A stretch of DNA of 64,000 bases, from positions 62,001-126,000 of the forward strand of contig NZ_JAANOG010000004.1 of the NCBI RefSeq assembly GCF_019923745.1, read 5' to 3'. Source of the DNA: Aquirufa aurantiipilula. Lineage in GTDB: Bacteria; Bacteroidota; Bacteroidia; Cytophagales; Spirosomataceae. The position numbers and the translations under genes are program-made. Below, in pieces: positions 32,741 to 40,350 of this stretch. The notes under the pieces are model-generated. The model worked only from the letters and a program-made list of their open reading frames with translations, was not told where the DNA came from and did no database searches. Within the stretch, counting starts at the first letter, position 1. Every line of letters begins with the position of its first letter.

Positions 32741-32769
32741 CAATTGTCAATTAAAATTACCAATTGGCC

Positions 32770-33111
32770 TTATTTTTCAGATCTAACTTCTTGGTTATTT
32801 TCTTCAAGTTGCTGAAGAAATTCAACTAACTTATCTTTTGCTAAAGAAAGAGCTAATGCTATCGCATAAGATTTAATAGCCCCGCCAATGAATGAACCAC
32901 CTTCTTTAGCTTCTGATTTAGTTTTTTTCTCTGAGCCAGATAATAGTGAATACAATAAGTAGGAACCTAGTAAAACTCCACCTATGATTAAGGCTTGACT
33001 GCCTTTTTCTTTGATTTGTTGTTTAATTTCACCCACCTCTACTGAAAGTTCTTTTTCATAGATCTCTGCTTGGGCGATTAAATCTTCTTTTTTACTTTTT
33101 GCTCGGCTCAT
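32770..33111 (-). CDS. Small membrane protein with one or two helices, function unknown
   Basis: A 113-residue protein not recognised with certainty. Residues 1-36 are highly charged and helical (several Lys/Glu), residues 38-58 form a hydrophobic helix ('ALIIGGVLLGSYLLYSLLSG'), then a Lys/Glu linker, a second weakly hydrophobic stretch (about 72-92) and an acidic tail. The general shape is like small YtxH/DUF883-type stress-envelope proteins. Its start overlaps the end of the Holin-X gene by 4 bp, so it is translationally coupled as the last gene of a three-gene unit. A role at the membrane under stress is a guess based on these neighbours. Confidence 0.75.
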   Translation of the reverse strand: MSRAKSKKEDLIAQAEIYEKELSVEVGEIKQQIKEKGSQALIIGGVLLGSYLLYSLLSGSEKKTKSEAKEGGSFIGGAIKSYAIALALSLAKDKLVEFLQQLEENNQEVRSEK

Positions 33112-33455
33112 GATTCGATCTCTTCTTCGGTTGCTTGGGTGTCATCTTCTTCAACTTCTTTCTTTTTCTGTTTTTTGAGATTGCTCAATAAAATTAAACT
33201 GACAATCGTACTGAAGCCAGCCACTATCAGATAACCTATATATGCACTTTTTAACCAATCGTTTAAAAAGTTTGCCAAGCCCATTAAGGCAAAAAACAAG
33301 GTAATTAACACCGCAAATGCGGTCAAGAAAAAAGTGAATATTCGAGTCAATAGTTCTTCGATTCGTTCTTGGATGTCTAATTTCACCAATTCGAATTGTG
33401 TCTTGAGGTAATTACTCAAGAGGTCGATTAACCTATTGTTATCGAAAAATCCCAT
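33108..33455 (-). CDS. Holin-X (holin superfamily III)-like membrane protein
   Basis: A 115-residue protein with an amphipathic N-terminal region ('NRLIDLLSNYLKTQFELVKLDIQERIEELL'), two transmembrane helices (about residues 38-60 and 70-92) and a charged, acidic C-terminal tail. The N-terminal pattern and the two-helix hairpin match the putative Actinobacterial Holin-X family, which is common on bacterial chromosomes outside phages; no phage genes are present here. The molecular function is unknown. It is the middle gene of a tight operon, its start directly after the TraR/DksA-like gene's stop and its end overlapping the next start by 4 bp. Confidence 0.8.
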   Translation of the reverse strand: MGFFDNNRLIDLLSNYLKTQFELVKLDIQERIEELLTRIFTFFLTAFAVLITLFFALMGLANFLNDWLKSAYIGYLIVAGFSTIVSLILLSNLKKQKKKEVEEDDTQATEEEIES

Positions 33456-33839
33456 TTACTTTTGTTTTAGTTTAGCCTCAATCGAATGTTGCGTATGAGG
33501 TACTAAACGCAATCTTTCTTTGGAAATTAATTTTCCACTTTCCACACAAATGCCATAAGTACCATTTTTAATTCGCATAAGTGCCTTTTCTAGGTTACCT
33601 GCAAACTTTTGCTGACGAACAGCCAATTGGTTCATATTCTCTTTTTCAGCAGTATCGGCGCCATCTTCCATTACTTTAGAATTGCCTGCTGTATCATCTG
33701 TGCCAGGATCATTTTTTTTACTTAACGTTTCTCTCAGATACGTCAACTCGGCTTTTGTTTCTTCTAGTTTTTTAAGGATAATATCTTCAAACTCCTTTAA
33801 TTCTTCTGCTGAATACCGTTGCTTTTCTTCGTTTCCCAT
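33456..33839 (-). CDS. TraR/DksA-family protein lacking zinc ligands
   Basis: A 127-residue protein with the DksA-like layout: a coiled-coil hairpin (about residues 10-95, including 'ADTAEKENMNQLAVRQQKFAGNLEKALMRIKNGTYGIC') followed by a C-terminal finger-like segment. In classical DksA the finger holds four Cys; here the equivalent segment 'YGICVESGKLISKERLRLVP' keeps only one Cys and the C-terminal pair is absent, so it is likely a zinc-independent member. DksA proteins bind in the secondary channel of RNA polymerase with ppGpp. The gene leads a three-gene operon with two small membrane proteins. A role in transcription is inferred from family membership. Confidence 0.85.
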   Translation of the reverse strand: MGNEEKQRYSAEELKEFEDIILKKLEETKAELTYLRETLSKKNDPGTDDTAGNSKVMEDGADTAEKENMNQLAVRQQKFAGNLEKALMRIKNGTYGICVESGKLISKERLRLVPHTQHSIEAKLKQK

Positions 33840-33936
33840 GTTCTAAATAATGCTTAATCTGAATGTTGAATAAATATTTTGCTGTTGCAAGTATTTGTTA
33901 ATCAGTGATTTAGTTTCGTTTCTTTTAATGGTAGCA

Positions 33937-33944
33937 CAAATATA
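33937..33944 (-). promoter_or_regulatory. -7 promoter element for the DksA-like operon
   Basis: Minus-strand TATATTTG, a perfect TAnnTTTG, lies 98 bp before the gene start at 33839. A matching -33 was not found; the surrounding 155-bp gap to pnuC is strongly AT-rich. Confidence 0.4.
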
Positions 33945-33994
33945 AATTTATCTAATTGAAATAGATAATTATTATATAAAATTGAATTAAATTT

Positions 33995-34567
33995 TTAAGA
34001 TAGTAGATTCTTTTTCCATTGGTTTAGTCCTCTGATAGCCAGGAAGATAAACAAGATATATAGCACGCCGGTTCCCCATAATGCTTTCTGAAAATACATC
34101 AAAACATAGATGATGTCAATGATGATCCAAAGAATCCAATTTTCTATTTTTTTATTTATAGCTAACCAAGTTCCAAAAATACTTAGGCCTGTTAGTGTGG
34201 CATCTAAATAAGCAAAAGAAACTAAATTGCTTAGACGAGAATGTAGAAAGCCAACCACCAAGCCATAGGTTAAGGCAAATAGGACTCCGCCAAAAATTAG
34301 GCGATTACTGCTTTTTTCAGCTTTCCAATTTTGCTCTTCTTTTCTCCATTGAAAAAAGCCATAAATTCCCATAACTATAAAAAAGCCTTGTAATTCCATA
34401 TCGGAATACAAGCCATTTTGGTAAAATAGTATACCAAAAAGCAGAGATCCTAAAATGTTCCAAATCCAAGCTGATAAATGCTGTTGAATGGAAAAATAGA
34501 CTCCTAATATCGAGCAAAAAATTCCGCTAAATTCCCAGATATTGTCTTGAATCCATTGAATGATCAT
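33995..34567 (-). CDS. pnuC: Nicotinamide riboside/mononucleotide transporter PnuC
   Basis: A 190-residue membrane protein with about seven helices. 'GLYSDMELQGFFIVMGIYGFFQW' and the later 'TWLAINKKIENWILWIIIDIIYVLMYF' are characteristic PnuC stretches that line the pyridine-nucleoside pathway; the Trp-rich helices are typical. PnuC works as a facilitator of nicotinamide riboside (or related vitamin) uptake, with trapping by a kinase; no kinase gene is adjacent. Its start overlaps the nth stop by 4 bp, so the two are translationally coupled, although their functions differ. There is no riboswitch-like structure before it. Confidence 0.9.
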   Translation of the reverse strand: MIIQWIQDNIWEFSGIFCSILGVYFSIQQHLSAWIWNILGSLLFGILFYQNGLYSDMELQGFFIVMGIYGFFQWRKEEQNWKAEKSSNRLIFGGVLFALTYGLVVGFLHSRLSNLVSFAYLDATLTGLSIFGTWLAINKKIENWILWIIIDIIYVLMYFQKALWGTGVLYILFIFLAIRGLNQWKKNLLS

Positions 34568-35214
34568 ATTTTAGGCTTATTTTTTTCAAAGTAGGCACAA
34601 AAATGGCTGATCTGGCAAGTAGGGCACATAGGTTTTCTTGCCAAACAAATGTATCGACCATGTAAGATTAACCAATGGTGAGCGCGTGCAATGACTTCAT
34701 CGGGTAAGTTTTTAACTAAGATTTGTTCCACTTTTAGTGGGGTGGTCGCAGTTTGTGGTACCAAACCTAATCTTCTGGATACTCGATAAACATGCGTATC
34801 TACGGCCATTGCGGGTTGGTTGTATATCACTGAAGCGATGACATTGGCTGTTTTTCGTCCTACTCCTGGTAGGGTCTGTAGATCTTCTAAAGATTCAGGG
34901 ACCTCTCCTTGGAAAGAATCCATTAATTTTTGTCCCAAACCCAATAAATGTTTGGCCTTATTATTGGGATATGATACTGATCTGATGTAGTTGAATATTT
35001 CATCTACACTAGACTCTGCCAATTCTTTAGGACTTGGAAATCGATTAAATAAAGCTGGCGTGACTTGATTGATGCGTTTGTCAGTACATTGTGCAGACAA
35101 TACTACCGCTACTAATAATTCGTAGGGATTACTGTAATGTAATTCTGTTTCTGCTTCTGGAAAAGAGCTCGAAAAATGATCTACAAATGCTTGAAATCGT
35201 TCTTTTCTTTGCAT
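34564..35214 (-). CDS. nth: Endonuclease III (DNA glycosylase/AP lyase)
   Basis: A 216-residue helix-hairpin-helix base-excision enzyme. 'LQTLPGVGRKTANVIASVIYN' is the HhH motif with catalytic Lys121, and 'VDTHVYRVSRRLG' carries catalytic Asp139. The C-terminal [4Fe-4S] loop is C-x6-C-x2-C-x5-C ('CLARKPMCPTCQISHFC'). It removes oxidised pyrimidines and nicks abasic sites. The final bases overlap the pnuC start. It lies 53 bp from the small gene near the sigma factor, on the same strand, but the gap suggests a separate promoter. Confidence 0.95.
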   Translation of the reverse strand: MQRKERFQAFVDHFSSSFPEAETELHYSNPYELLVAVVLSAQCTDKRINQVTPALFNRFPSPKELAESSVDEIFNYIRSVSYPNNKAKHLLGLGQKLMDSFQGEVPESLEDLQTLPGVGRKTANVIASVIYNQPAMAVDTHVYRVSRRLGLVPQTATTPLKVEQILVKNLPDEVIARAHHWLILHGRYICLARKPMCPTCQISHFCAYFEKNKPKI

Positions 35215-35267
35215 GAAAATGGCTTTCTACAAAGGTAAGAAAAATTTTAAGGCAGGATGCCCATCCA

Positions 35268-35486
35268 TTAGGATTGAATGGGCATCTGATGCTTTGAGTA
35301 AGCTAAAATAGCTTCGATGGTTCTACTAGGGGGTTCTAGTAATGCATTGTCTAGTGACAATTTGACCTTTTGGAGGGAAGCCAATTCCGATTGGTCTTCC
35401 AAGCTTAAAACGGTTGAAAACCCTGGCTGGGGTTCGTAAAGGGTTTTGACTAGGTCATTTGGGGTAAAGTTTTGCGTCATAGGCAT
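35268..35486 (-). CDS. Small protein overlapping the sigma factor gene, function unknown
   Basis: A 72-residue protein, soluble, with no recognised domain. Its first 32 bp lie within the 3' end of the sigma factor gene in another frame, so it would be translated by coupling. An internal ATG (35480) is an alternative start. The sequence has a short amphipathic helix in the first half ('FTPNDLVKTLYEP') and a second ('RTIEAILAYSKH'); it lacks a transmembrane helix, so it is not a standard membrane anti-sigma factor. The close coupling suggests a function with the sigma factor, but that is inference. It could be a chance frame, though its size and position argue otherwise. Confidence 0.6.
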   Translation of the reverse strand: MPMTQNFTPNDLVKTLYEPQPGFSTVLSLEDQSELASLQKVKLSLDNALLEPPSRTIEAILAYSKHQMPIQS

Positions 35487-36054
35487 TCTCTTGTTTTTCT
35501 AGCATTTTTCTTAGGTTGATTAATGCATATCGCATTCTACCTAAGGCCGTATTGATGCTAACTTGAGTTTGTGCCGCTATTTCTTGGAAACTTAATTCTT
35601 CGTAATGACGCATCACAAGGACCTCTCGTTGTTCATCAGGCAGTTTTTTAATTAATTCTCTGATATTAACGATTTGATCCTCTTTTAATTGTATCTCCTC
35701 TGCAGAATCTTCTGCAAACTCAAAACTATTGAATACTTTTGATCCATCTTCTAAGACAATTGTCGGATACCTCTTATCTCTTCTGAAATAGTCGATGGCC
35801 AAGTTATGGGCTATTCTTACTACCCAGGGCAGAAATTTACCCTCTTCATTGTAGCGGCCCGACTTCAACACGTCGATTGCTTTAATATACGTTTCTTGCA
35901 TAAGATCTTCTGCGATGTAGCGATCTTTAACAATTAAATAGAGGGTCGTGTAAACTTTTGATTTGCTTCTTTTAACCAACGTTTCAAACGCTTGGTCGTC
36001 GCCTTGGATGTACGCTGATACCAACGCTGCATCGTTAACTTGATTTTTGATCAT
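35455..36054 (-). CDS. ECF-type RNA polymerase sigma factor
   Basis: A 199-residue sigma-70 family protein. Region 2 is at about residues 20-95 ('VYTTLYLIVKDRYIAEDLMQETYIKAI', 'FLPWVVRIAHNLAIDYFRRDKR'), region 4 at about 130-185 ('LPDEQREVLVMRHYEELSFQEIAAQTQVSINTALGRMRYA'). The linker 'RYPTIVLEDGSKVFNSFEF' between them is polar. It lacks regions 1 and 3, as in ECF factors. No anti-sigma gene of the usual FecR type follows; instead there is a small overlapping gene. A promoter with well-spaced -33 and -7 elements lies about 80 bp upstream. The target regulon is unknown. Confidence 0.92.
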   Translation of the reverse strand: MIKNQVNDAALVSAYIQGDDQAFETLVKRSKSKVYTTLYLIVKDRYIAEDLMQETYIKAIDVLKSGRYNEEGKFLPWVVRIAHNLAIDYFRRDKRYPTIVLEDGSKVFNSFEFAEDSAEEIQLKEDQIVNIRELIKKLPDEQREVLVMRHYEELSFQEIAAQTQVSINTALGRMRYALINLRKMLEKQENAYDAKLYPK

Positions 36055-36132
36055 AAAAATTCAAAATTGTTAACGTAGAGTTTTATCTCATGCAGGGTCT
36101 CCTATTGTTTGGTTGGCGAATTGATTTCGCTT

Positions 36133-36163
36133 CAAAAGTAAATAAAAGTTTTATAATTCAAAA
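36133..36163 (-). promoter_or_regulatory. Promoter of the ECF sigma factor gene
   Basis: Minus strand: TTTG of a TTTTG run at 36163-36159 as -33, an 18-bp gap, then -7 TACTTTTG (36140-36133). It matches the Bacteroidota consensus and gives a leader of about 72 nt. Confidence 0.6.
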
Positions 36164-36249
36164 TCCTTCAAGCAAATTGATATAAAATTTTTAATATTAA
36201 TTTTTCTCATTTCAAGGTTAAAAGAGTTATGCAAGCATCATTTTTTTAG

Positions 36250-36257
36250 TAGATTTG
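36250..36257 (+). promoter_or_regulatory. -7 promoter element for the duplicated-domain secreted protein
   Basis: TAGATTTG, a perfect TAnnTTTG, 26 bp before the ATG at 36283. A weak TTATG lies at the -33 distance. Confidence 0.5.
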
Positions 36258-36282
36258 TCAAACAAACCAAAATGTAAACCCA

Positions 36283-36897
36283 ATGAAAAAATTAAAAAAT
36301 ATTGCCATAGGACTATCGTTGGCATTTTTTGCTTTTACAGCTAATGCGCAGACTGCTGTTACCGATTATGCTGGTAATTATAAATTACAAGATAATCCAT
36401 ATGTGAAGTCAGTGAAATTGACATCTAAAGACGGAAAATTAGTCATGTCTGCAGAAGGTTTTCCAGATACTGAATTAGCAGCAGGTAAAAAAGCTGACGA
36501 ATTTATTTTAGAAAGCATGGGTGCAACCATCACATTTGAACGTGTGAATGGTCAAGTGAGTGTAATTAAAATTGACGCACAAGGACAGGTTTTAGCTGGT
36601 CAAAAAGAAGCGGCAAAATCAGCAGGAGATGAATATGCTGGTTCTTTTAAAATGGCAGAAAATGAGTATGTAAAGAAAATTTTGATCGCAGCTAAGGAAG
36701 GAAAATTATTTTTATCTTCTGATTCAGGTGGTGCTGAACCAGCCGAATTAAAGCCATCTAAAGATGCTGATGTATATACAGCAACCATCCAAGGTTATGA
36801 TGCAGATATTATCTTCTCTAGAACCGATGGAAAAGTAGCTGCCATCAAATTATCTGTTGGAGGTGGTGCAGTTGTATTGACTGGACAAAGAGACTAA
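36283..36897 (+). CDS. Secreted protein with two tandem DUF3471-like domains
   Basis: A 204-residue protein with a signal peptide ending 'TANAQ' (about residue 23). The mature part is an internal duplication: residues ~28-108 and ~112-204 align, each with 'AG(N/S)(Y/F)K' followed by 'N(P/E)YVK', 'DGKL/EGKL', a beta-rich centre and a final 'V..IK(I/L)' and 'LTGQ(K/R)'. Each copy resembles the small beta domain DUF3471 that often follows beta-lactamase-like enzymes; here there is no enzyme part. The function is unknown; periplasmic or secreted location is likely. It has its own promoter and a strong terminator, so it is monocistronic. Confidence 0.85.
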   Translation: MKKLKNIAIGLSLAFFAFTANAQTAVTDYAGNYKLQDNPYVKSVKLTSKDGKLVMSAEGFPDTELAAGKKADEFILESMGATITFERVNGQVSVIKIDAQGQVLAGQKEAAKSAGDEYAGSFKMAENEYVKKILIAAKEGKLFLSSDSGGAEPAELKPSKDADVYTATIQGYDADIIFSRTDGKVAAIKLSVGGGAVVLTGQRD

Positions 36898-37248
36898 TTG
36901 AGATTTATTTCTCATCAAAAAGGGCAATCCATCGATTGCCCTTTTTTTATTGTCAGCCTGGCAGCTATATCTTGTAGCGTTTTCGATTAATACCTTGATA
37001 GCCAATAAATTAATTCGATTCTATCTTAGAAAATTGATATATCTCAATTTTATTTCTTGATGTAACGCAAGATGATTTCCCTTAAATATCCTCAATTTTG
37101 TATCACAAGGAACAGGAAATCAGCAAAGGCTGATTAGCTGATGATTAGCTAGGTGTTCTTACGAATGCCTAACCGCTTTTAATCGAGAATGATGAATTTT
37201 TTGGGTTCAATCATTTTAAAAGGATGTTTTTGTTGTTTAAGGGACGCT
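36898..37248. other. 351-bp gap between convergent genes
   Basis: It starts with a strong terminator (36917-36948). The rest contains three small hairpins: AAAATTGA/TCAATTTT (37030-37037 and 37044-37051), TCTTG/CAAGA (37055-37059 and 37068-37072) and AATCAGC/GCTGATT (37118-37124 and 37129-37135), then an 11-bp-spaced duplicate GATTAGCT (37132-37139 and 37143-37150). No coding frame with a plausible start is seen. A structured RNA is possible but unproven. Confidence 0.5.
36917..36948. terminator. Bidirectional intrinsic terminator after the duplicated-domain protein
   Basis: Stem of 13 bp (36917-36929 with 36934-36946), core AGGGCAATC/GATTGCCCT, loop CATC, followed by T-run on the plus strand and preceded by A-run, which becomes a T-run on the minus strand. 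Confidence 0.9.
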
Positions 37249-37983
37249 TTAAATAACAGAAATATCCTGAATCAATTGTCTTTTATATAGTTGAATCGTG
37301 TTTTCTAATCCATAATACAAGGCATCACTAATTAAAGCATGCCCAATGGACACTTCATCCAAGGGTTGAACATTGGCTTTAAAAAATGCTAAATTTTCCA
37401 AGCTTAAATCATGACCTGCATTAACTCCCAAGCCTACTTGATGGGCTCGAAAAGCAGCTTTTCGATAGGATGCAACAGATTGAGTAGGGTTATTAGGGAA
37501 TTCTTCTGCAAAAGGTTCCGTATATAACTCTATTCGATCAGCCCCCGTGGTTTTTGCCGCCTCTACCATTTCTATAATTGGATCAACAAAAATCGAAGTG
37601 CGAATGCCTGCTGCCTTAAATGGAGCAATTAATTGAATCAATAAATCTTGATGTTTGACCGTGTCCCAGCCATGATTGGAAGTAATCTGACCCAGGGCAT
37701 CGGGAACTAAGGTGACTTGCTCAGGTTTAACAGCAAGCACTAATTCAACGAACTTTGCTTCCAAAGGATTGCCCTCAATATTGAATTCCGTTTGAATGAC
37801 TTTTTTTAAGGCATAAACATCGGCATATCGAATGTGTCTTTCATCAGGTCTTGGATGTACCGTAATTCCCTCAGCTCCGAATCGCTCACAATCTAAAGCC
37901 ACCTGAATTAAATCCGGATTGTTACCTCCCCGAGAATTTCGGAGAGTAGCGATTTTATTAATATTTACGCTTAGTCTAGTCAT
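37249..37983 (-). CDS. pdxJ: Pyridoxine 5'-phosphate synthase
   Basis: Encodes 244 residues, start at 37983 ('[24 protein letters not shown]'), the usual PdxJ beginning. The frame runs 10 codons further, but that stretch lies within the preceding terminator hairpin and is not conserved. Motifs are '[13 protein letters not shown]' (active site Glu/Arg region), 'VTLVPD' and '[15 protein letters not shown]'. The enzyme condenses deoxyxylulose-5-phosphate with 3-amino-1-hydroxyacetone phosphate in vitamin B6 synthesis. It is 34 bp downstream of asd on the same strand, and a terminator-type hairpin sits in that space. Confidence 0.95.
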   Translation of the reverse strand: MTRLSVNINKIATLRNSRGGNNPDLIQVALDCERFGAEGITVHPRPDERHIRYADVYALKKVIQTEFNIEGNPLEAKFVELVLAVKPEQVTLVPDALGQITSNHGWDTVKHQDLLIQLIAPFKAAGIRTSIFVDPIIEMVEAAKTTGADRIELYTEPFAEEFPNNPTQSVASYRKAAFRAHQVGLGVNAGHDLSLENLAFFKANVQPLDEVSIGHALISDALYYGLENTIQLYKRQLIQDISVI

Positions 37984-37988
37984 GACAT

Positions 37989-38011
37989 AAAAAAGGCCGG
38001 ATAAACCGGCC
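37989..38011 (-). terminator. Terminator/attenuator between asd and pdxJ
   Basis: Plus-strand GGCCGG (37995-38000), loop ATAAA, CCGGCC (38006-38011), preceded by six A (37989-37994). On the minus strand this is a GC-rich stem followed by a T-run, the normal intrinsic terminator of asd; the T-run ends only five bases before the pdxJ ATG. Confidence 0.85.
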
Positions 38012-38017
38012 ATTTTA

Positions 38018-39010
38018 TTAAATTAATTGATGCTTGGCCAAATATTCTGCAATCTGCACGGCATTGGTCGCTGCTCCTTTTCTTAAATTATCAGCCACAA
38101 TCCAAAGATTTAAAGTATTAGGCTGGGTCTCATCACGTCGAATTCGTCCAACGAAAACTTCATCCTTTCCATGAGCCGTGATTGGCATAGGATATAAGAA
38201 GTTTTTAGGATCATCTTGTACAATCACTCCTTCTTCTTGTGCCAATAAACTTCTCACTTCATCTAAATCAAAATCGTTTTCGAATTCAATATTGACAGAT
38301 TCTGAGTGACCACCAATGGTAGGAATACGAACAGTAGTAGCCGTTACCTGAATGGAGTCATCCATCATAATTTTTTTGGTCTCATTGACCATTTTCATTT
38401 CTTCTTTGGTATAACCATTATCCAAAAACACGTCGATATGCGGTAATACGTTTAAGTCTATTTTGTGTGGATAAACCTTGTCATATTCTGTTTTACCAGC
38501 ACGCTCATTGAATAATTGATCCACGGCAGCTTTACCTGTACCAGTCACGGATTGGTAAGTAGAAACGACTACACGCTTGATTTTATATTTCTTGTGCAAA
38601 GGATTCATCACCACTACCATTTGAATGGTCGAGCAATTTGGGTTTGCAATGATTTTATCCTCTGGTGTTAATGTCGATGCATTAATTTCAGGAACCACCA
38701 ATTTCTTGCTTGGGTCCATTCTCCATGCCGAAGAATTATCTACAACAGTAATTCCGGCTTCAGCGAATTTCGGTGCAATAGCTAGTGATGTACCTCCGCC
38801 AGCTGAGAAAATTGCTACGTTGGGTTTCATGGCAATAGCTGTGTCATAACCAACAACCTCATACTCTTTACCTTTGAAACTTACTTTTTTGCCGATTGAG
38901 CGCTCCGAAGCTACCGGAATTAATTCGCTAACCGGGAAATTTCTTTCCGCCAATACTTTCAAGATTTCGCCGCCAACTAAGCCTGTGGCGCCCACTACTG
39001 CAACTTTCAT
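38018..39010 (-). CDS. asd: Aspartate-semialdehyde dehydrogenase
   Basis: A 330-residue enzyme that makes aspartate semialdehyde, the branch point for lysine, threonine, methionine and peptidoglycan diaminopimelate. The N-terminal NADP motif is '[15 protein letters not shown]'. Catalytic Cys126 is in 'NPNCSTIQ'; '[13 protein letters not shown]' and '[17 protein letters not shown]' (His near the latter) complete the active site. It starts 10 bp after the end of a small secreted-protein gene, so the two are likely co-transcribed. It is followed by a terminator just before pdxJ. Confidence 0.97.
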   Translation of the reverse strand: MKVAVVGATGLVGGEILKVLAERNFPVSELIPVASERSIGKKVSFKGKEYEVVGYDTAIAMKPNVAIFSAGGGTSLAIAPKFAEAGITVVDNSSAWRMDPSKKLVVPEINASTLTPEDKIIANPNCSTIQMVVVMNPLHKKYKIKRVVVSTYQSVTGTGKAAVDQLFNERAGKTEYDKVYPHKIDLNVLPHIDVFLDNGYTKEEMKMVNETKKIMMDDSIQVTATTVRIPTIGGHSESVNIEFENDFDLDEVRSLLAQEEGVIVQDDPKNFLYPMPITAHGKDEVFVGRIRRDETQPNTLNLWIVADNLRKGAATNAVQIAEYLAKHQLI

Positions 39011-39020
39011 TGTATAATCG

Positions 39021-39551
39021 TTAAAATTGATAATTCCATGCTAATCCCATTGAAGCCCCTGAGCTTCCATGAGAATTGATTTGCAAACTGATTTTACTAT
39101 CTGCTTGCGCTAATTCATTGTAGCGTTTCAAAGCTTTCTTGAAATGCTTAATGCTCACTGTACCCAAGTATAAGTTAAGGACAGCTGCACTTCCAACTAC
39201 TGACCAATAAAAGCCATCAGATACCTGTCCTTTACTCAAAAAAGTGTACACAGAAAATCCTGTGGTAAAAGCAGAAATAATTTCTACACTTCTTTTTTGA
39301 CGTTTATAAGTCAAAAATTCATAACTCACTTCTGGGTCTCTTGCTTCCAATAAGGGAATTTGCAAGGCCAGTGGACTTTCAATGATTTGCCTTTTATAGG
39401 TAAATTTTTTATTCCATCCTCCTTCTGTCTGTTCTATAGGATATAAATGAGGTTTTACTTCTTCTTGCCCAAATAATGTCAGGGTCAATAAACAAAAGGA
39501 AAACGACAGTAAAAGCCTGATTTTCACAGAAAAAAGTTTAAAGGAACGCAA
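39021..39551 (-). CDS. Secreted/membrane protein of unknown function
   Basis: A 176-residue protein with an N-terminal signal or anchor (hydrophobic 'LLLSFSFCLLTLTLFGQ', cut near residue 29), a polar segment to residue ~85 and two weak hydrophobic stretches (about 88-106 and 112-132: 'VEIISAFTTGFSVYTFLS', 'FYWSVVGSAAVLNLYLGTVSI'). The tail is Ser/Gly-rich and ends in an aromatic 'WNYQF' that could be the last strand of an outer membrane barrel. No family is recognised. It precedes asd by 10 bp and follows the folate cyclo-ligase gene by 45 bp on the same strand, so it probably shares a transcript with asd. Confidence 0.7.
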   Translation of the reverse strand: MRSFKLFSVKIRLLLSFSFCLLTLTLFGQEEVKPHLYPIEQTEGGWNKKFTYKRQIIESPLALQIPLLEARDPEVSYEFLTYKRQKRSVEIISAFTTGFSVYTFLSKGQVSDGFYWSVVGSAAVLNLYLGTVSIKHFKKALKRYNELAQADSKISLQINSHGSSGASMGLAWNYQF

Positions 39552-39596
39552 AATTAGGGCTTATATCTCGAACAAGAAAGGATTTTTTGGACTAAT

Positions 39597-40178
39597 TCAA
39601 TGAATGGTATAAACTCTATCAGAGCTAATGACCACATCCAAAGGAATATCAAAAGCATGTAGGTCATCGATTTGCTCAACAGGTCCTTCCAAGCTTAGTC
39701 CAATTTTCAAACAATCAGGTGAACATTGTGCTAAAAATCGATCATAAAAACCTTTTCCAAATCCGACACGATGTCCTTGCAAATCAAAGCCCAAAAGCGG
39801 TACTAGTATGACTTCAATCGCTGAAGGTTTGACTTTTTCAGCAGATTTAGGATCGGGTTCCTTGATTCCCCAAGCAGATGAAATCCAAGAGGTCGAATCA
39901 TTCACTAAATAAGCGCTCATTTTTCCATCTCCTTCCACTCTAGGGAAGGCCAATTGAAATTCATATGGAGCTTGGATAATCGTTTCATGAATTACTTGTG
40001 TATCCACCTCACGCTTTCCTTTAATGGATTGAAAACTAAGAACTAAAGTCCCCTTAGCAATGGATGAAAGGTAGTTAAGTACACGTTCATGCAATTGTTC
40101 ATTACGCGTTTTCCATTCTTCCTGAGTCAAGGATTTTCGAAGGGCAAGGTGATTATTTCTTATTTCAAGTTTTTTCAT
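39597..40178 (-). CDS. 5-formyltetrahydrofolate cyclo-ligase
   Basis: A 193-residue enzyme of the YgfA/MTHFS family. The N-terminal 'LALRKSLTQEEW' is the usual opening with the ATP-contacting Arg/Lys, 'LAFPRVEGD' is the folate region and 'GHRVGFGKGFYDRFL' is the signature P-loop-like motif near the C-terminus. It converts 5-formyl-THF into 5,10-methenyl-THF with ATP. In bacteria it is often next to the 6S RNA gene; no 6S-like structure was seen beside it here. It is divergent from ileS; both promoters must lie in the 172-bp gap. Confidence 0.93.
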   Translation of the reverse strand: MKKLEIRNNHLALRKSLTQEEWKTRNEQLHERVLNYLSSIAKGTLVLSFQSIKGKREVDTQVIHETIIQAPYEFQLAFPRVEGDGKMSAYLVNDSTSWISSAWGIKEPDPKSAEKVKPSAIEVILVPLLGFDLQGHRVGFGKGFYDRFLAQCSPDCLKIGLSLEGPVEQIDDLHAFDIPLDVVISSDRVYTIH

Positions 40179-40300
40179 ATATCGACAAGAAACAAATTAG
40201 GAGAATAATGGCTTAAAATCAAAAGAAAAGCGCCAGCTAAATAAATCAGATTAATTGGATCGGGAAGGTGATGACATTACGATTTCAGCCCAAATTTTAC

Positions 40301-40308
40301 TATTTTTG
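40301..40308 (+). promoter_or_regulatory. -7 promoter element for ileS
   Basis: TATTTTTG, a perfect TAnnTTTG, 43 bp before the GTG start at 40351. No good -33 is visible. It lies within the part that the longer open frame would translate, which supports the GTG start. Confidence 0.5.
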
Positions 40309-40350
40309 CCTCAATTTTGCCTAGCATATACTATTAAATCCCCTTTATAC

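Noticed and set aside
33108-33455. Prophage remnant suggested by a holin-like gene
   Set aside because: No other phage gene, integrase or attachment site is seen; Holin-X proteins are common chromosomal proteins.
37984-38013. 10-residue N-terminal extension of pdxJ
   Set aside because: It is encoded by the asd terminator hairpin, and the conserved enzyme starts at 37983.
40255-40350. N-terminal extension of ileS
   Set aside because: It begins with TTG, covers a promoter-like element and is not related to IleRS; the GTG at 40351 is preferred.
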